From Brachybacterium kimchii (GTDB lineage: Bacteria > Actinomycetota > Actinomycetes > Actinomycetales > Dermabacteraceae), in contig NZ_CP097218.1 of assembly GCF_023373525.1 (NCBI RefSeq), positions 2,728,001 through 2,792,000 on the forward strand: 64,000 nucleotides of DNA. Direction: 5' to 3'. Below are positions 53,666 through 62,271 of the stretch, piece after piece. Numbering within the stretch: position 1 is the stretch's first letter; each line of letters starts with the position of its first letter. Under the pieces are notes generated by a model. That model did not search any database and had not been told where the DNA came from. It saw only the letters and a list, made by a program, of their open reading frames with translations. Both the position numbers and the translations under genes were made by a program.

Positions 53666-54580
53666 ATGGATCCTCGTCGTGTGCTCATCTTCCGGACGGT
53701 CGTGCGCAACGGCACCATCGGCGGTGGTGCCCGCGAGCTCGGCTGGACCCAGCCGGCCGTCTCCCAGCATCTCGCCGCCCTCGAGAAGGAGGTCGGCACC
53801 CAGCTGCTGCTGCGCTCCTCGAGCGGCGTCACACCCACCGAGGCGGGACAGCGCCTGTTCCGCCACTCCGAGCGGATCGCCTCCTCGCTGCACGCCGCCG
53901 AGGAGGAGCTCGCCGAGATCACGGCGCTGCGCCGCGGGCGCGTGCGCTTCGCGACGTTCCCGTCGGCCGCGGCGCTGCTGCTGCCGCCCGCGCTCGCGCG
54001 CATGGGCCGCGAGGCCGAGGGCGTCGACGTCACCTTCGACGAGCTCGAGCCGCCGGATGCGATCCAGCGCCTGCTCAGCAACGATCTCGACCTCGCGCTG
54101 GTCTTCCGCTACGAGGGCACCGCCGTGGACGCCGAGGGCGCCCTCGAGTGGACGCCCGTGCTCGACGACCGCGTGCTCGCGGTGCTGCCGAAGGACCACG
54201 CCCGGGCCGAGGACCCCGACCTCACCATGGCCGACCTCGCCGAGGAGGAGTGGATCGCCGGCTGCGAGCGGTGTCGCGCGAACCTGCTGGTCAACGCGCA
54301 GCGCGCGGGGTTCAGCCCGAGGGTCCGGCACACCACCGACGATGCGATCGTGGTGCAGCGCCTGATCCAGCACAGCGGCGGCATCGCCCTGCTGCCCGAG
54401 AGCGCGATCGAGGCCGCGCCGTGCGCGGACGTCACCGTGCGCCCGCTGACCGGGCTCAACGAGCGCACGATCGGCCTGATCAACCGTCCCGGCGCGACCG
54501 CGATCCCCGCGGTCAAGGCGCTGCGGGACGCCCTCATCGACGTCGCGGCGGAGCGCTCGAGCGCCGCCGTGATGATCTGA
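53666..54580 (+). CDS. LysR-family transcriptional regulator
   Basis: 304 residues. The winged helix-turn-helix has [40 protein letters not shown] spacing (residues ~8-45), followed by a linker helix and a periplasmic-binding-like effector domain (about 88-290). It begins with a leaderless ATG. LysR proteins bind as tetramers and respond to a metabolite. The divergent position beside pxpA makes control of the 5-oxoprolinase operon the simplest reading. The ligand may be 5-oxoproline or glutamate-related, but that is inference. Confidence 0.9.
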   Translation: MDPRRVLIFRTVVRNGTIGGGARELGWTQPAVSQHLAALEKEVGTQLLLRSSSGVTPTEAGQRLFRHSERIASSLHAAEEELAEITALRRGRVRFATFPSAAALLLPPALARMGREAEGVDVTFDELEPPDAIQRLLSNDLDLALVFRYEGTAVDAEGALEWTPVLDDRVLAVLPKDHARAEDPDLTMADLAEEEWIAGCERCRANLLVNAQRAGFSPRVRHTTDDAIVVQRLIQHSGGIALLPESAIEAAPCADVTVRPLTGLNERTIGLINRPGATAIPAVKALRDALIDVAAERSSAAVMI

Positions 54581-54624
54581 GGTCCGACAGGGACCCGAGG
54601 ATCTAAGGACTCGAGGAGAAGCCG

Positions 54625-55119
54625 ATGGAGCCGACGATCGCCCCCGATGCGGGCCGACGGATGAGCCGCGCGAGCCTGTGGGTCCGCCCCGTGCTGATGA
54701 CCGTGGGCGGGCTCGCGGTGGCCGCGCTGCTGCTGCTCGCCGATCAGGAGATCGCGGCGGCGGTGCTCGTCGTCGCGGCCGTGTTCATGGGCTACTGGAC
54801 CTCGCCGCTGCGCGCCGGGCGCCACGAGCCGTTCGCCCAGGCGCTCTCGCGCCGCGACGACGCCCACGCGATCATCCTCTGGGCCCCCGGCGATCCGCTC
54901 TCGGCGCGCCTGCAGACCGCTGTGCGCGGCGACCGCGAGGACGTGGCCTGGGTGAACGTGCTGCGCGACCCGTGTGCGGTCGAGTTCCTCGAGGCCCACG
55001 GCGGTCGCGGCGCGCTGCCGCTCGTGGTGGTCGGCTCGACCGTGCTGCGACGCGCGACCGCGAGCCAGTACCTCGAGGCGAAGGCCGAGGGCGAGCAGCG
55101 ATCCGCCGCAGCGGACTGA
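54625..55119 (+). CDS. Membrane protein with a glutaredoxin-like domain lacking CxxC
   Basis: 164 residues from ATG 54625 with GAGGAGA five bases upstream. Two hydrophobic spans (about 22-41 and 43-58) precede a soluble domain. That domain has a thioredoxin/glutaredoxin pattern: AIILWAPGDPLSARLQTAV in the place of the active-site helix, WVNVLRDPCAVEFLEAHGG, and LPLVVVGSTVLRRATASQY in the cis-Pro/GSH-binding region. The CxxC is missing (APGDPLS), and the one Cys is in DPCA. It probably no longer does disulfide exchange. It follows the LysR gene by 44 bases and could be co-transcribed. Function unknown. Confidence 0.65.
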   Translation: MEPTIAPDAGRRMSRASLWVRPVLMTVGGLAVAALLLLADQEIAAAVLVVAAVFMGYWTSPLRAGRHEPFAQALSRRDDAHAIILWAPGDPLSARLQTAVRGDREDVAWVNVLRDPCAVEFLEAHGGRGALPLVVVGSTVLRRATASQYLEAKAEGEQRSAAAD

Positions 55120-55188
55120 GGCCGCGGCGCGGGCGGTCGGAGGGTCCGATCAGACGACGTGCTCGAGAGGCCCGCTCGCGAGACCCGC

Positions 55189-55767
55189 TCAGGAGCGGGC
55201 GTACTCGGCGAGCACCACGCCGGACTCGAAGGCGCGCGTGTGCTCGCGCGTCCACGCCGAGGGCGCGTACGGGCGCTGGCCGAAGAGCGGCACGCCCCCG
55301 CCGAGCAGGACCGGGTTGATCTTCAGGGCGAGTCGATCGATCTCGTCGGCGAGCTCCGCGGCGAGCGCTCCTCCGCCGCACAGCCAGATCCCCCTGCCCT
55401 CCTCCTGCTTGAGCGCGCGGACCGTCTCGACGGGATCGGCGTCGGTGAAGGTCACGCCGTCGCTGCCCGCTGGAGCGACGTGGGAGCGGGTGAAGACGAT
55501 CTGCCGCAGGTGCTGGTAGGGGTCGGCCAGGTGGTGATCGGGCAGGCCCACGCCGTAGGTGTTCCAGCCCATGACCACGGTGTCGAAGGGGCCGTCCTCG
55601 ACCTCGAGCCCGACAGAGCGGGCGAGGGCGGTCGGCGCGGTCCCGCGGTAGCGCTCCCAGAGGGGCCCCATGTGATCGCCCTCGGCGAGGAAGGCATCGA
55701 ACTCACCGCCCGGACTGGCGATGAAGCCGTCGAGGCTCAGTGCGACGTAGTAGGTCAGCTCGCGCAT
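55189..55767 (-). CDS. Dihydrofolate reductase-fold protein (RibD C-terminal family)
   Basis: 192 residues. ELTYYVALSLDGFIASPGGEFDAF opens the fold, VVMGWNTYGVGL and FTRSHVAP carry the nucleotide-binding region, and GIWLCGGGALAAELADEIDRL is the conserved Gly-rich block. Members reduce pterin- or pyrimidine-like compounds with NADPH, but most of these stand-alone copies are uncharacterised. The ATG at 55767 has a weak ribosome site. Soluble; no clear partner. The next gene upstream (YCII-like) is on the same strand 110 bases away. Confidence 0.85.
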   Translation of the reverse strand: MRELTYYVALSLDGFIASPGGEFDAFLAEGDHMGPLWERYRGTAPTALARSVGLEVEDGPFDTVVMGWNTYGVGLPDHHLADPYQHLRQIVFTRSHVAPAGSDGVTFTDADPVETVRALKQEEGRGIWLCGGGALAAELADEIDRLALKINPVLLGGGVPLFGQRPYAPSAWTREHTRAFESGVVLAEYARS

Positions 55768-55880
55768 GGGGTTCCGTTCTGGAGTGGGGCGTCGACGCGG
55801 ACGACGACGAGCGCCGGCGGACGCCGGCGGTCAAGGCCAGGCGCTGTCGGACGACAGGCGCCGTCAGGCGACGGGCACGG

Positions 55881-56168
55881 TCAGGAGCCGAGGGAGCCGA
55901 TGACCACGTTCCAGGTGTGGATCTCGCGCTCGGCGATCAGGCCCTCTCGGCGGAACGGATCGTCCTCGAGCGCCGATTCGACGGCGGCGACGTCGGCCGC
56001 CTCGACGAGCAGGAGGGCGCGAGCGCCGTCGGAGTCGGTGTACGGGCCGCTCGCGATGATCGTGCCGCGCTCCTGCAGGCCGCCCAGGAACTCCCGGTGG
56101 GAGGGGCGGTGCTCGTCGAGACGGGCCGGGTCGTTCGCGTAGTGGTAGGTGACGGCGAAGGTGGTCAC
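55881..56168 (-). CDS. YCII-related protein
   Basis: 95 residues from GTG 56168, with AGGAGAG five bases upstream; a longer frame from 56237 lacks a site. FAVTYHYANDPARLDEHRPSHREFL gives the conserved His/Asp pair of the YCII fold, and DDPFRREGLIAEREIHTWNVVIG the C-terminal strand. These small ferredoxin-like proteins are dimeric; some act as dehydrochlorinases or muconolactone-type isomerases, most are unassigned. No linked pathway is visible. Confidence 0.82.
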   Translation of the reverse strand: MTTFAVTYHYANDPARLDEHRPSHREFLGGLQERGTIIASGPYTDSDGARALLLVEAADVAAVESALEDDPFRREGLIAEREIHTWNVVIGSLGS

Positions 56169-56316
56169 GGGTGCTCTCCTCGTGCTCGACGGTCGGGCCC
56201 GGCGTCCACCGGGGCGACTCGCGGCGGCGCTGGTCACAGCAGGATAGGTCGTCGACGCCCGCGCAGCGAGGCCCGTCCGCAGGCCGCGGATCCCATCACG
56301 ACCCGCGCCACGCGCG

Positions 56317-57162
56317 TCAGGCGCTGACGACCCCGCCCGCGAGCAGGCCCAGCAGCACCAGCGCGACGATGATGCGGTAGACGATGAACGAGGTGAACGA
56401 GTTCTTCGAGACGAACCGCAGCAGCCAGGCGATCGACGCGTAGGCCACGACGAACGACACCGCGGTGGCGATGATCGTCGGCCCCCATCCCACGGCGTCG
56501 GAGATGTCGCCGGCCGAGCCCACGGCCTCGAGCCCGCCCGCGGCGACCAGCGCAGGGATGCCCATGAAGAAGCTCAGGCGGGTCGCGGTGACCCGGTCGA
56601 AGCCGAGCATGAGCCCCGCGGAGATCGTCGCGCCCGAGCGGGAGACGCCGGGGAACAGCGGCGCGAGCGCCTGGAAGACGCCGATGATCAGCGCGTCGAG
56701 CACCGAGACGTGGTGCATCTCCTTGGCGACGACCTGGTTCGCCTGGATGCGATCGGCCGCCCACATGGCGAAGGACCACACGAACAGCGCGATCGCGATC
56801 ACCCACATGCTGCGCAGCGGGCCCTCGATGAGGTCCTTGAAGGCCAGGCCCACGACCGCCACGGGGATCGACCCCACGATGACGCCCCAGCCCAGCGTGC
56901 AGTCCGGGTCGGTGCGCGCCTCTGCGCTGACCAGTCCGCGCACCCAGGCGACGGCGATCCGCACGATGTCCTTCCAGAAGTACAGGATCGCGGCGATGAT
57001 CGCTCCGACCTGGATCACCGCCGTGAACGCGGTCATGCCGCGGGAGTCGATGTCGTAGCCCAGGAGCTTCTCGACGATGTTCAGGTGGCCGGTGCTGGAG
57101 ACCGGGAGGAACTCGGTGATCCCCTCGATGATGCCGAGGAGGATCGCATGCAGCCAGTTCAC
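56317..57162 (-). CDS. uppP: Undecaprenyl-diphosphatase
   Basis: 281 residues from GTG 57162, with CGGAGA six bases upstream; open frame upstream has no coding character. Eight or so membrane spans. GIIEGITEFLPVSSTGHL is the glutamate/serine motif and PLFPGVSRSGATIS the arginine motif that together form the active site. It removes a phosphate from undecaprenyl pyrophosphate to recycle the lipid carrier for peptidoglycan and the polysaccharides made elsewhere in this window; excess confers bacitracin tolerance. Length is standard. It stands alone between the YCII-like gene and a divergent regulator. Confidence 0.95.
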   Translation of the reverse strand: MNWLHAILLGIIEGITEFLPVSSTGHLNIVEKLLGYDIDSRGMTAFTAVIQVGAIIAAILYFWKDIVRIAVAWVRGLVSAEARTDPDCTLGWGVIVGSIPVAVVGLAFKDLIEGPLRSMWVIAIALFVWSFAMWAADRIQANQVVAKEMHHVSVLDALIIGVFQALAPLFPGVSRSGATISAGLMLGFDRVTATRLSFFMGIPALVAAGGLEAVGSAGDISDAVGWGPTIIATAVSFVVAYASIAWLLRFVSKNSFTSFIVYRIIVALVLLGLLAGGVVSA

Positions 57163-57329
57163 GGGCGTCTCCGGATGTCGGTGCGGACAGGACGCCCGGA
57201 GCATACCGCCGAGGTGCGGGGCGAGCCTGAGCGGCGCGGGCGGCGACCTGGCCCCGGAAAAAGTGGAACAAGGACACCCACTCCGGCCCGAGGCCGGGAC
57301 CGCGGCAGAACGTGTCCCCACCCTCACGC

Positions 57330-57358
57330 TTGTCAACTCCTCCGGATTTCCGTAATCT
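57330..57358 (+). promoter_or_regulatory. SigA-type promoter of the ArsR-like operon
   Basis: TTGTCA (57330-57335), a 17-base spacer and TAATCT (57353-57358) make a good vegetative promoter. RNA would start at about 57365, giving a leader of about 60 bases to the ATG at 57425. Confidence 0.75.
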
Positions 57359-57424
57359 CCATGTCGACAGGCGATGACACCGACGATCGGTATGGCTGAC
57401 TGCGGGTGACGACGAGGAGGAACG

Positions 57425-58114
57425 ATGGCTCGAGGAACGACGAACAGCGAGGAAGCGTCCACGCAAGCTCCATCGGGCGCGTCTATCCCCGACTCCACCC
57501 CTAGCTCGACCTCGACCTCGACCTCGACCTCGACAGGCAGCCTCGAGGACCGCATGGACCGGATGGAGCAGAGGCTCGAGGGCGTCCTGGCGCGACTGGA
57601 GTCAGCAGCGGGAGAGCCCTCCGCTCCGTCGGGCGCCGATGGGGAACCAGCCTCGTCGGACGCGGTCGATCCCGCCACCGATCCGACCGCACCGGCCGAC
57701 CCCACCGCCTCGGACCGCTTCTGGGCGCTGAACGCGCTGAAGTCGCAGCTCCCCACGCCCGGCGGCGTGGTCTACGCGGGCGCCGTCGACCTCCCGATCG
57801 GCCACGTCGAGTACCAGTGGGGCCGCCCCACCGATCCGCTGCTGCGCGCGGACTGGGCCGATCGGGCGGAGCGCGTCGCGGCGCTCGGCCACCCGCTTCG
57901 GCTCTCGCTGCTGCAGAAGCTGCTCGAAGCCGAGTGCACGGTCGCCCAGCTCGTCGACGAGCTGGACCTCGCCTCGACGGGGGTCGCCTACCACCACCTC
58001 CACCAGCTGCAGGGCGCCGGCTGGGTCACCTCGCCCGCCCGCGGGAGCTGGGCGATCCCGGCCACGCGGGTAGTGCCCCTGCTCGCGATCATCACGGCAC
58101 TCGAGGAGGCGTGA
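57425..58114 (+). CDS. ArsR-like winged-helix protein with a Ser-Thr repeat
   Basis: 229 residues from ATG 57425, with GAGGAGGA just upstream. The N-terminal ~100 residues are disordered (Ser/Thr, then Ala/Pro/Asp) and include STSTSTSTST, encoded by a hexanucleotide repeat, and a short coiled coil (LEDRMDRMEQRLEGVLARLE). The C-terminal part (about 155-229) is an ArsR-type winged helix: RVAALGHPLRLSLLQKLLEAECTV and ASTGVAYHHLHQLQ. Metal-binding Cys pairs are missing. It is followed by a serine hydrolase whose ribosome site lies in its own end, so it probably regulates this small operon. Confidence 0.82.
   Translation: MARGTTNSEEASTQAPSGASIPDSTPSSTSTSTSTSTGSLEDRMDRMEQRLEGVLARLESAAGEPSAPSGADGEPASSDAVDPATDPTAPADPTASDRFWALNALKSQLPTPGGVVYAGAVDLPIGHVEYQWGRPTDPLLRADWADRAERVAALGHPLRLSLLQKLLEAECTVAQLVDELDLASTGVAYHHLHQLQGAGWVTSPARGSWAIPATRVVPLLAIITALEEA
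57505..57534 (+). repeat. Hexanucleotide tandem repeat (CTCGAC)5 in coding sequence
   Basis: Five perfect CTCGAC copies lie near the 5' end of the ArsR-like gene and encode part of the Ser-Thr tract. Copy changes would alter length but not frame. Confidence 0.9.
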
Positions 58115-58117
58115 ACG

Positions 58118-59278
58118 GTGAGCGATGAACCCACGACCACCGCCGCGGACGGCGACGGCACGGGATCCGAGTGCCCGGCGTCGGGCGCCCCTGACATCGT
58201 CCGACCCTCCCGCCGCACGGTCCTCGGGGTCGGCGCGGTCTCGGCCGTCGCGCTGCTGGGCACGGGCGCGCTGGCCGGCCCCCGACCTGCGCGGCTCGGC
58301 GCACCGACGGGCGACCAGGATCTCGCGTCCGAGCTCGCCGACCACCTCGCCGGTCAGCGCACCGTCGCGTGCGCCCTGATCGACGGCGACGACGTCCGCT
58401 TCGCGGGCTTCGGGGCCGACGAGCACCGGGAGTTCGAGGTCGGCTCGGCCACGAAGACGTTCACCGCGGCGCTCGTGATGGACGCCGCCCGCCGTGGTGA
58501 GCTCGACCTCGAGGCGACCGTGCAGGACGTGCTCGGCGCGAGCGCGAAGGGCTCGGCCATCGCGGACGTGACCGTGCGCGAGCTCGCGAACCACACCTCG
58601 GGCATCCCGTCCCTGCCGGGCCCCGTGCTCGCGAAGAATCTCTGGCGCACACCCCTGCACCGCGATCCGTACGCGGGCGTCAGCGCGCAGGAGGTCGTGG
58701 ACCTCGCCGTCGACGCCACGCCCGCGCGCCGCGGCACGGTCGCCTACTCCAACCACGGCGTGGCCCTCGAAGGGCAGCTCGTCGCCCACGCCGCCGGCGC
58801 GTCCTGGCAGGACCTGCTCGCGGAGCGCGTGCTCACGCCGATGGACCTCGCGTCCACGCGCGCCCCGATCACCGCCTCGCGGCTCGGCGCGCACGCCCCG
58901 ACGGGCTTCACGCGCACCGGTCACCGCAGCGCGGCGTGGACCATGGACGGTTTCGCGCCGGCGGGCGGCGTCCGTTCGACCGCGGCCGACATGGTCGCGT
59001 GGGTGCGCTCGATGATGGACGGCTCCAATCCCGGGGCCGACGGGATCCGTCCCACCGCGCAGCAGGACGAGACGACCTCGGTGGGCGTCAACTGGTTCAC
59101 GACAGCGCTGGCGGGCGGCGGCTCCGCCGTCTGGCACAACGGCGAGACCGGCGGCTTCCACAGCTTCTGCGGCTTCTCGCCCGAGGCGGAGCGGGGGTGG
59201 GTCCTGCTCTCGGACACGGCCGACTCCGGGACCGACGACCTCGCCTTCCGCATCCTCGGCGGGGAGGTCGCGGCATGA
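58118..59278 (+). CDS. Tat-exported serine hydrolase (beta-lactamase/D,D-peptidase superfamily)
   Basis: 386 residues from GTG 58118, with GAGGAGG inside the end of the preceding gene. SRRTVLGVGAVSAVALLG (about 29-46) is a Tat signal. The SxxK motif is GSATKTFTAAL (about 109-119), the YxN motif is VAYSNHGVAL, and the third box is WHNGETGGF (HxG type). Class C-like D,D-peptidases and esterases of this kind act outside the membrane on peptidoglycan peptides or esters. Overlaps in sequence with the ArsR-like and the following membrane gene give a three-gene operon. Confidence 0.88.
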   Translation: MSDEPTTTAADGDGTGSECPASGAPDIVRPSRRTVLGVGAVSAVALLGTGALAGPRPARLGAPTGDQDLASELADHLAGQRTVACALIDGDDVRFAGFGADEHREFEVGSATKTFTAALVMDAARRGELDLEATVQDVLGASAKGSAIADVTVRELANHTSGIPSLPGPVLAKNLWRTPLHRDPYAGVSAQEVVDLAVDATPARRGTVAYSNHGVALEGQLVAHAAGASWQDLLAERVLTPMDLASTRAPITASRLGAHAPTGFTRTGHRSAAWTMDGFAPAGGVRSTAADMVAWVRSMMDGSNPGADGIRPTAQQDETTSVGVNWFTTALAGGGSAVWHNGETGGFHSFCGFSPEAERGWVLLSDTADSGTDDLAFRILGGEVAA

Positions 59279-59721
59279 ACGTCTCCACTCTGCTGCTCGC
59301 CCTCGCACCCTACGGGGCGGCACTGCTGCTCGCGCTGCTGCTGATTCTCGAGCTCGTCCACATGCTGCTGGGGCGCCGCCACCCGCTGCGCATCCTCGAT
59401 CACGTGCTGAGCTGCGGGTTCTTCCTGCTGCTCGCGGGCCTGATGGTGCCGATCGGCGGCGCGCTCACGATCGTCTGGTGGGTGTTCGTGGCGCTGTCGC
59501 TCGGCGCGGCGGCGGTCGCCCTCGCGCGCAGCCGGGCCGCCGCCCCGACGGCGGTGACGGCTCCGGGCGACGCGCTCCCCGCACGCGGCACTCCTGGGGC
59601 TGCCGCGGCGCGGCGGGACCGCCGTCGGCTCCGCCGGGCGACACGGCCATCGGTCCTCGAAGTGGTCATCACGGTCGCCCTGTTCGCGGGTGCCGCGGCG
59701 CTCTGGCTCGTCGCCGGCTGA
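59275..59721 (+). CDS. Small membrane protein, third gene of the ArsR-like operon
   Basis: 148 residues, with the ATG in an ATGA overlap with the serine hydrolase. Two hydrophobic spans near the N-terminus (about 5-28 and 45-62), a third about 65-82, a basic Ala/Arg loop (RRDRRRLRRATR), and a last span (about 127-146) at the C-terminus. No family is recognised. Strict coupling suggests it works with the hydrolase, perhaps as its membrane partner. Confidence 0.7.
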   Translation: MNVSTLLLALAPYGAALLLALLLILELVHMLLGRRHPLRILDHVLSCGFFLLLAGLMVPIGGALTIVWWVFVALSLGAAAVALARSRAAAPTAVTAPGDALPARGTPGAAAARRDRRRLRRATRPSVLEVVITVALFAGAAALWLVAG

Positions 59722-59769
59722 TCCCGCGGTCCCGGGTCCGCCGCACTCGGCATCCCGCCGCGGCCCGCA

Positions 59770-59809
59770 CAGCGCCCGGCGCAGCCCTCCAGCGCCCGGC
59801 GCAGCCCTC
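59770..59809. repeat. Tandem duplication of a 20-base unit
   Basis: CAGCGCCCGGCGCAGCCCTC occurs twice in a row without a mismatch, directly before the large hairpin. It probably results from a recent slippage or duplication. Confidence 0.85.
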
Positions 59810-59866
59810 GAGAGGTACGAAGTCGTTGCCAAGAACCGTCTTGGCAACGACTTCGTACCTCTCGAG
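59807..59866. terminator. 27-bp perfect hairpin, bidirectional terminator
   Basis: Arms 59807-59833 and 59840-59866 are perfectly complementary over 27 bases around the 6-base loop AACCGT. The arm core GAGGTACGAAGTCGTTGCCA is far less GC-rich than the surroundings. It stands between a plus-strand operon and the minus-strand esterase gene. Confidence 0.7.
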
Positions 59867-59924
59867 CACCGGATGGCGGCTCGAGGATCGGATGGCTGCG
59901 GCTGAGCGGGTGGCGCCCCGCCCC

Positions 59925-60723
59925 TCAGCGCGCGCGGACGGGCAGCCAGTCCAGGACGTCCTGGATGCCGCGGTCCCAGAAGTCCCAGGGCGTGGATGCC
60001 GGGGCGCAGGCGGGAGGTGAGGTCGACGCCCCGCTCCTCGGCCAGGTCGATGAACGCCTGGTTCTGGGTGACCAGGTGGTCCTCGGTGCCGCAGTCCAGG
60101 AAGAGGCGCGGCAGGGCAGTGGGGTCGGCCGACCCCAGCAGGCCCAGGAGATCGTCGGCCGTGCCTGCGATGTCCTGACCGCCCCAGATGCGCTCGGCGA
60201 GCTGGCCCGCATGCTGGCTGAGGTCGAGGGCCGTGGGGTCCAGGGCGCCAGAGAGCGAGGCGGCGGCGGCGAAGCGCTCGGGGTGGTTCAGGGCGAGCTT
60301 GAAGGCGCCGAACCCGCCCATGGACAGGCCCGCGACGAAGGTGTCCTCGCGCGCGGTGGAGATCCGGAACGTGCGTGCGAGCAGCCGCGGAAGCTCCTCG
60401 GAGACGAAGGTCCAGTACTTCTCGCCGACGACCTCGTCGGTGTAGAAGGACCGGCGCACCTCGGGCATGACCACGGCGATCCCGCGCTCGGAGGCATAGC
60501 GCTCGATCGAGGTGCGGCGCTCCCAGATCGTGCAGTCGTCGCTCAGCCCATGCAGGAGGTAGAGCACAGGGACGCCGCGCGAGGCGACCCCGTCGCCGCC
60601 TGCAGCGCCTGCGTCGTCGGCCCCTCCCATCCCGATGCCGGCCGCCTCCTGCGGCATGAGCACCACCATCGAGGTGCCCATGCCGAGGGACTCGGCGAAG
60701 AAGTCGGTGCGCATGCGGATCAT
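59925..60723 (-). pseudogene. Esterase D/PF00756-type alpha/beta hydrolase with a single-base frameshift
   Basis: From ATG 60723 (GAGGAG upstream) the frame reads VLYLLHGLSDD, VAGLSMGGFGAF with the nucleophile Ser, FLDCGTEDHLV with the acid Asp, and RPGIHA with the His. It then continues as LGLLGP in a frame that runs hundreds of codons through neighbouring genes. Removing one base in the CCC-TGGG run (59988-59992) restores the family ending HAWDFWDRGIQDVLDWLP and a stop at 59925. The full gene would be about 265 residues. This is a true frameshift or a sequence error. Function: carboxylesterase such as S-formylglutathione-hydrolase-like. Confidence 0.8.
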
Positions 60724-60828
60724 GGGGGCTCCTCGTGGCTCTGCGGTGCGTGGCTCAGCGGTCAGCGGCTCAGCGGGCGCGCGGCCTCGCCCGTCGCTCG
60801 TGCGCGGCGCCGCCCCGGTGGATCCGCC

Positions 60829-62271
60829 TCAGTATCCCAGCAGCCGCCCCACGGCGGGCTGCCGGCGGGCATAGGCGTCGACGAGCTTCCCGCCCAGGTC
60901 GACCGAGCGCACGAGGGGGTGCGTGGAGAAGCCCTCCCAGGCGGCGCGGCGGGCGCGCACCGGATCGCCGACGGTCGCGGCCTCGAGGATGCAGCGCTCG
61001 GCGCCGCGCTGCTGCGCCATCAGTCCGAGCTGCTCGAGCGGGACGGGGCCGACGGCCTGCGGGTGAACGCCGTCGCCGTCGACCAGGCAGGGGACCTCGA
61101 GGACGAGGTCGTCCGGGAGCTGCGGGACGATGCGGCCGGAGGGGTCGGCGGCGGCGGTCGATGATCCGGCCGGCGCATTGCCGACGTCCAGGATCATCCG
61201 CTCGGTGCGGCCGCTCGCGATCGCGGTCATCAGGCGCAGCGCGACCTCCTGGTAGCCGCCCCCGGCGACGTCCTCGGGACGGCGCTCCTCGTCGGCCTCC
61301 CGGGACTCGGCCATGTAGGTCGCCTCCCGCTCGTGCAGCGTCGCGCGCCAGGCCGCGAGCGGCCCGTCGCAGCAGGCCTCCGACTTCTCCGCGGCCTGCC
61401 GGTAGAACCGGCCCTGCTGCTCGACGAGGAACTCGCCGCGGGTGGTGCCGGCCTCGAGGATCCGCTCCCGGGCCTGCTGGGTGAACAGGTAGTAGTAGAG
61501 GTACTCGTTGGGCAGGGCGCGCATGGCGCGCACCCAGTCGAAGCCGACGAGCCGCGCCTCCTCGATCTGCTCGAGGGCGGCGTCGTCGGCGAGGATCCCC
61601 GGTAGGCGGTCCTCCCCGTCGACCGAGAGGCCGCGCAGCCAGCCCAGATGGTTCAGGCCCACGTAGTCGATGCCGATGCGGTCGAGGGCGTCGGGCGCGT
61701 CGACGTCCTCGCCGATCAGGCGGCTCACGCGGCGCACCAGGCCGATCGGGGTGTCGCAGATGCCCACCACGCGGTCGCCGAGCACGGAGCGCATGGCCTC
61801 CGTGACGATACCCGCGGGATTCGTGAAGGTGATGGTCCAGGCGCGGGGCGCGACCCCCGCGATGGTGCGGGCGATCTCGAGGGCGACAGGCAGCGTGCGC
61901 AGGGCGTAGGCGAGGCCGCCGGCGCCCACGGTCTCCTGGCCCAGCAGGCCCAGGTCGAGGGCGACGCGCTCGTCGACCGTGCGCCCCTCGGCCCCGCCCA
62001 CGCGCACGGCGCTGAACACGAAGTCCGCGCCGGCCACGGCCTCGCGCAGGTCGGTGGTCGCGATCAGGCGGGGCAGGGGGCCGACGGTCCGTCCCTGTGC
62101 GCGCAGCTCGGCCCCGAGCTCCTCGACGACCCGTTCGATCGTGCGCAGGCGGGAGGGATCGACGTCCTGCAGGACGATCTCGTCGATCGTGAGCCCGGTG
62201 GCGCCGGTCGCGGCGGCCTCGTAGACGAGCGGGACGCGGAAGCCTCCGCCGCCCAGGATGGTGAGCTTCAT
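60829..62271 (-). CDS. Family 4 6-phospho-beta-glucosidase-like glycosidase
   Basis: 480 residues; ATG 62271 overlaps the DeoR stop (ATGA). The NAD-binding start is MKLTILGGGGFRVPLVYEA, followed by FSAVRVGGAEGRTVDE, ITFTNPAGIVTEAM, the metal-ligand Cys in GICDTPIGL and the His in GLNHLGW. GH4 enzymes use NAD+ and Mn2+ to oxidise and cleave a phosphorylated disaccharide in the cytoplasm. The CDTPI signature fits the phospho-beta-glucoside branch better than the alpha one, but the linked ABC-type importer delivers non-phosphorylated sugar, so a kinase elsewhere or another substrate is possible. Confidence 0.88.
   Translation of the reverse strand: MKLTILGGGGFRVPLVYEAAATGATGLTIDEIVLQDVDPSRLRTIERVVEELGAELRAQGRTVGPLPRLIATTDLREAVAGADFVFSAVRVGGAEGRTVDERVALDLGLLGQETVGAGGLAYALRTLPVALEIARTIAGVAPRAWTITFTNPAGIVTEAMRSVLGDRVVGICDTPIGLVRRVSRLIGEDVDAPDALDRIGIDYVGLNHLGWLRGLSVDGEDRLPGILADDAALEQIEEARLVGFDWVRAMRALPNEYLYYYLFTQQARERILEAGTTRGEFLVEQQGRFYRQAAEKSEACCDGPLAAWRATLHEREATYMAESREADEERRPEDVAGGGYQEVALRLMTAIASGRTERMILDVGNAPAGSSTAAADPSGRIVPQLPDDLVLEVPCLVDGDGVHPQAVGPVPLEQLGLMAQQRGAERCILEAATVGDPVRARRAAWEGFSTHPLVRSVDLGGKLVDAYARRQPAVGRLLGY

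Noticed and set aside
58921..59924. C-terminal extension of the esterase frame across the terminator
   Set aside because: It arises from the frameshift near 59990; it crosses a strong hairpin and lies antisense to the serine-hydrolase operon.
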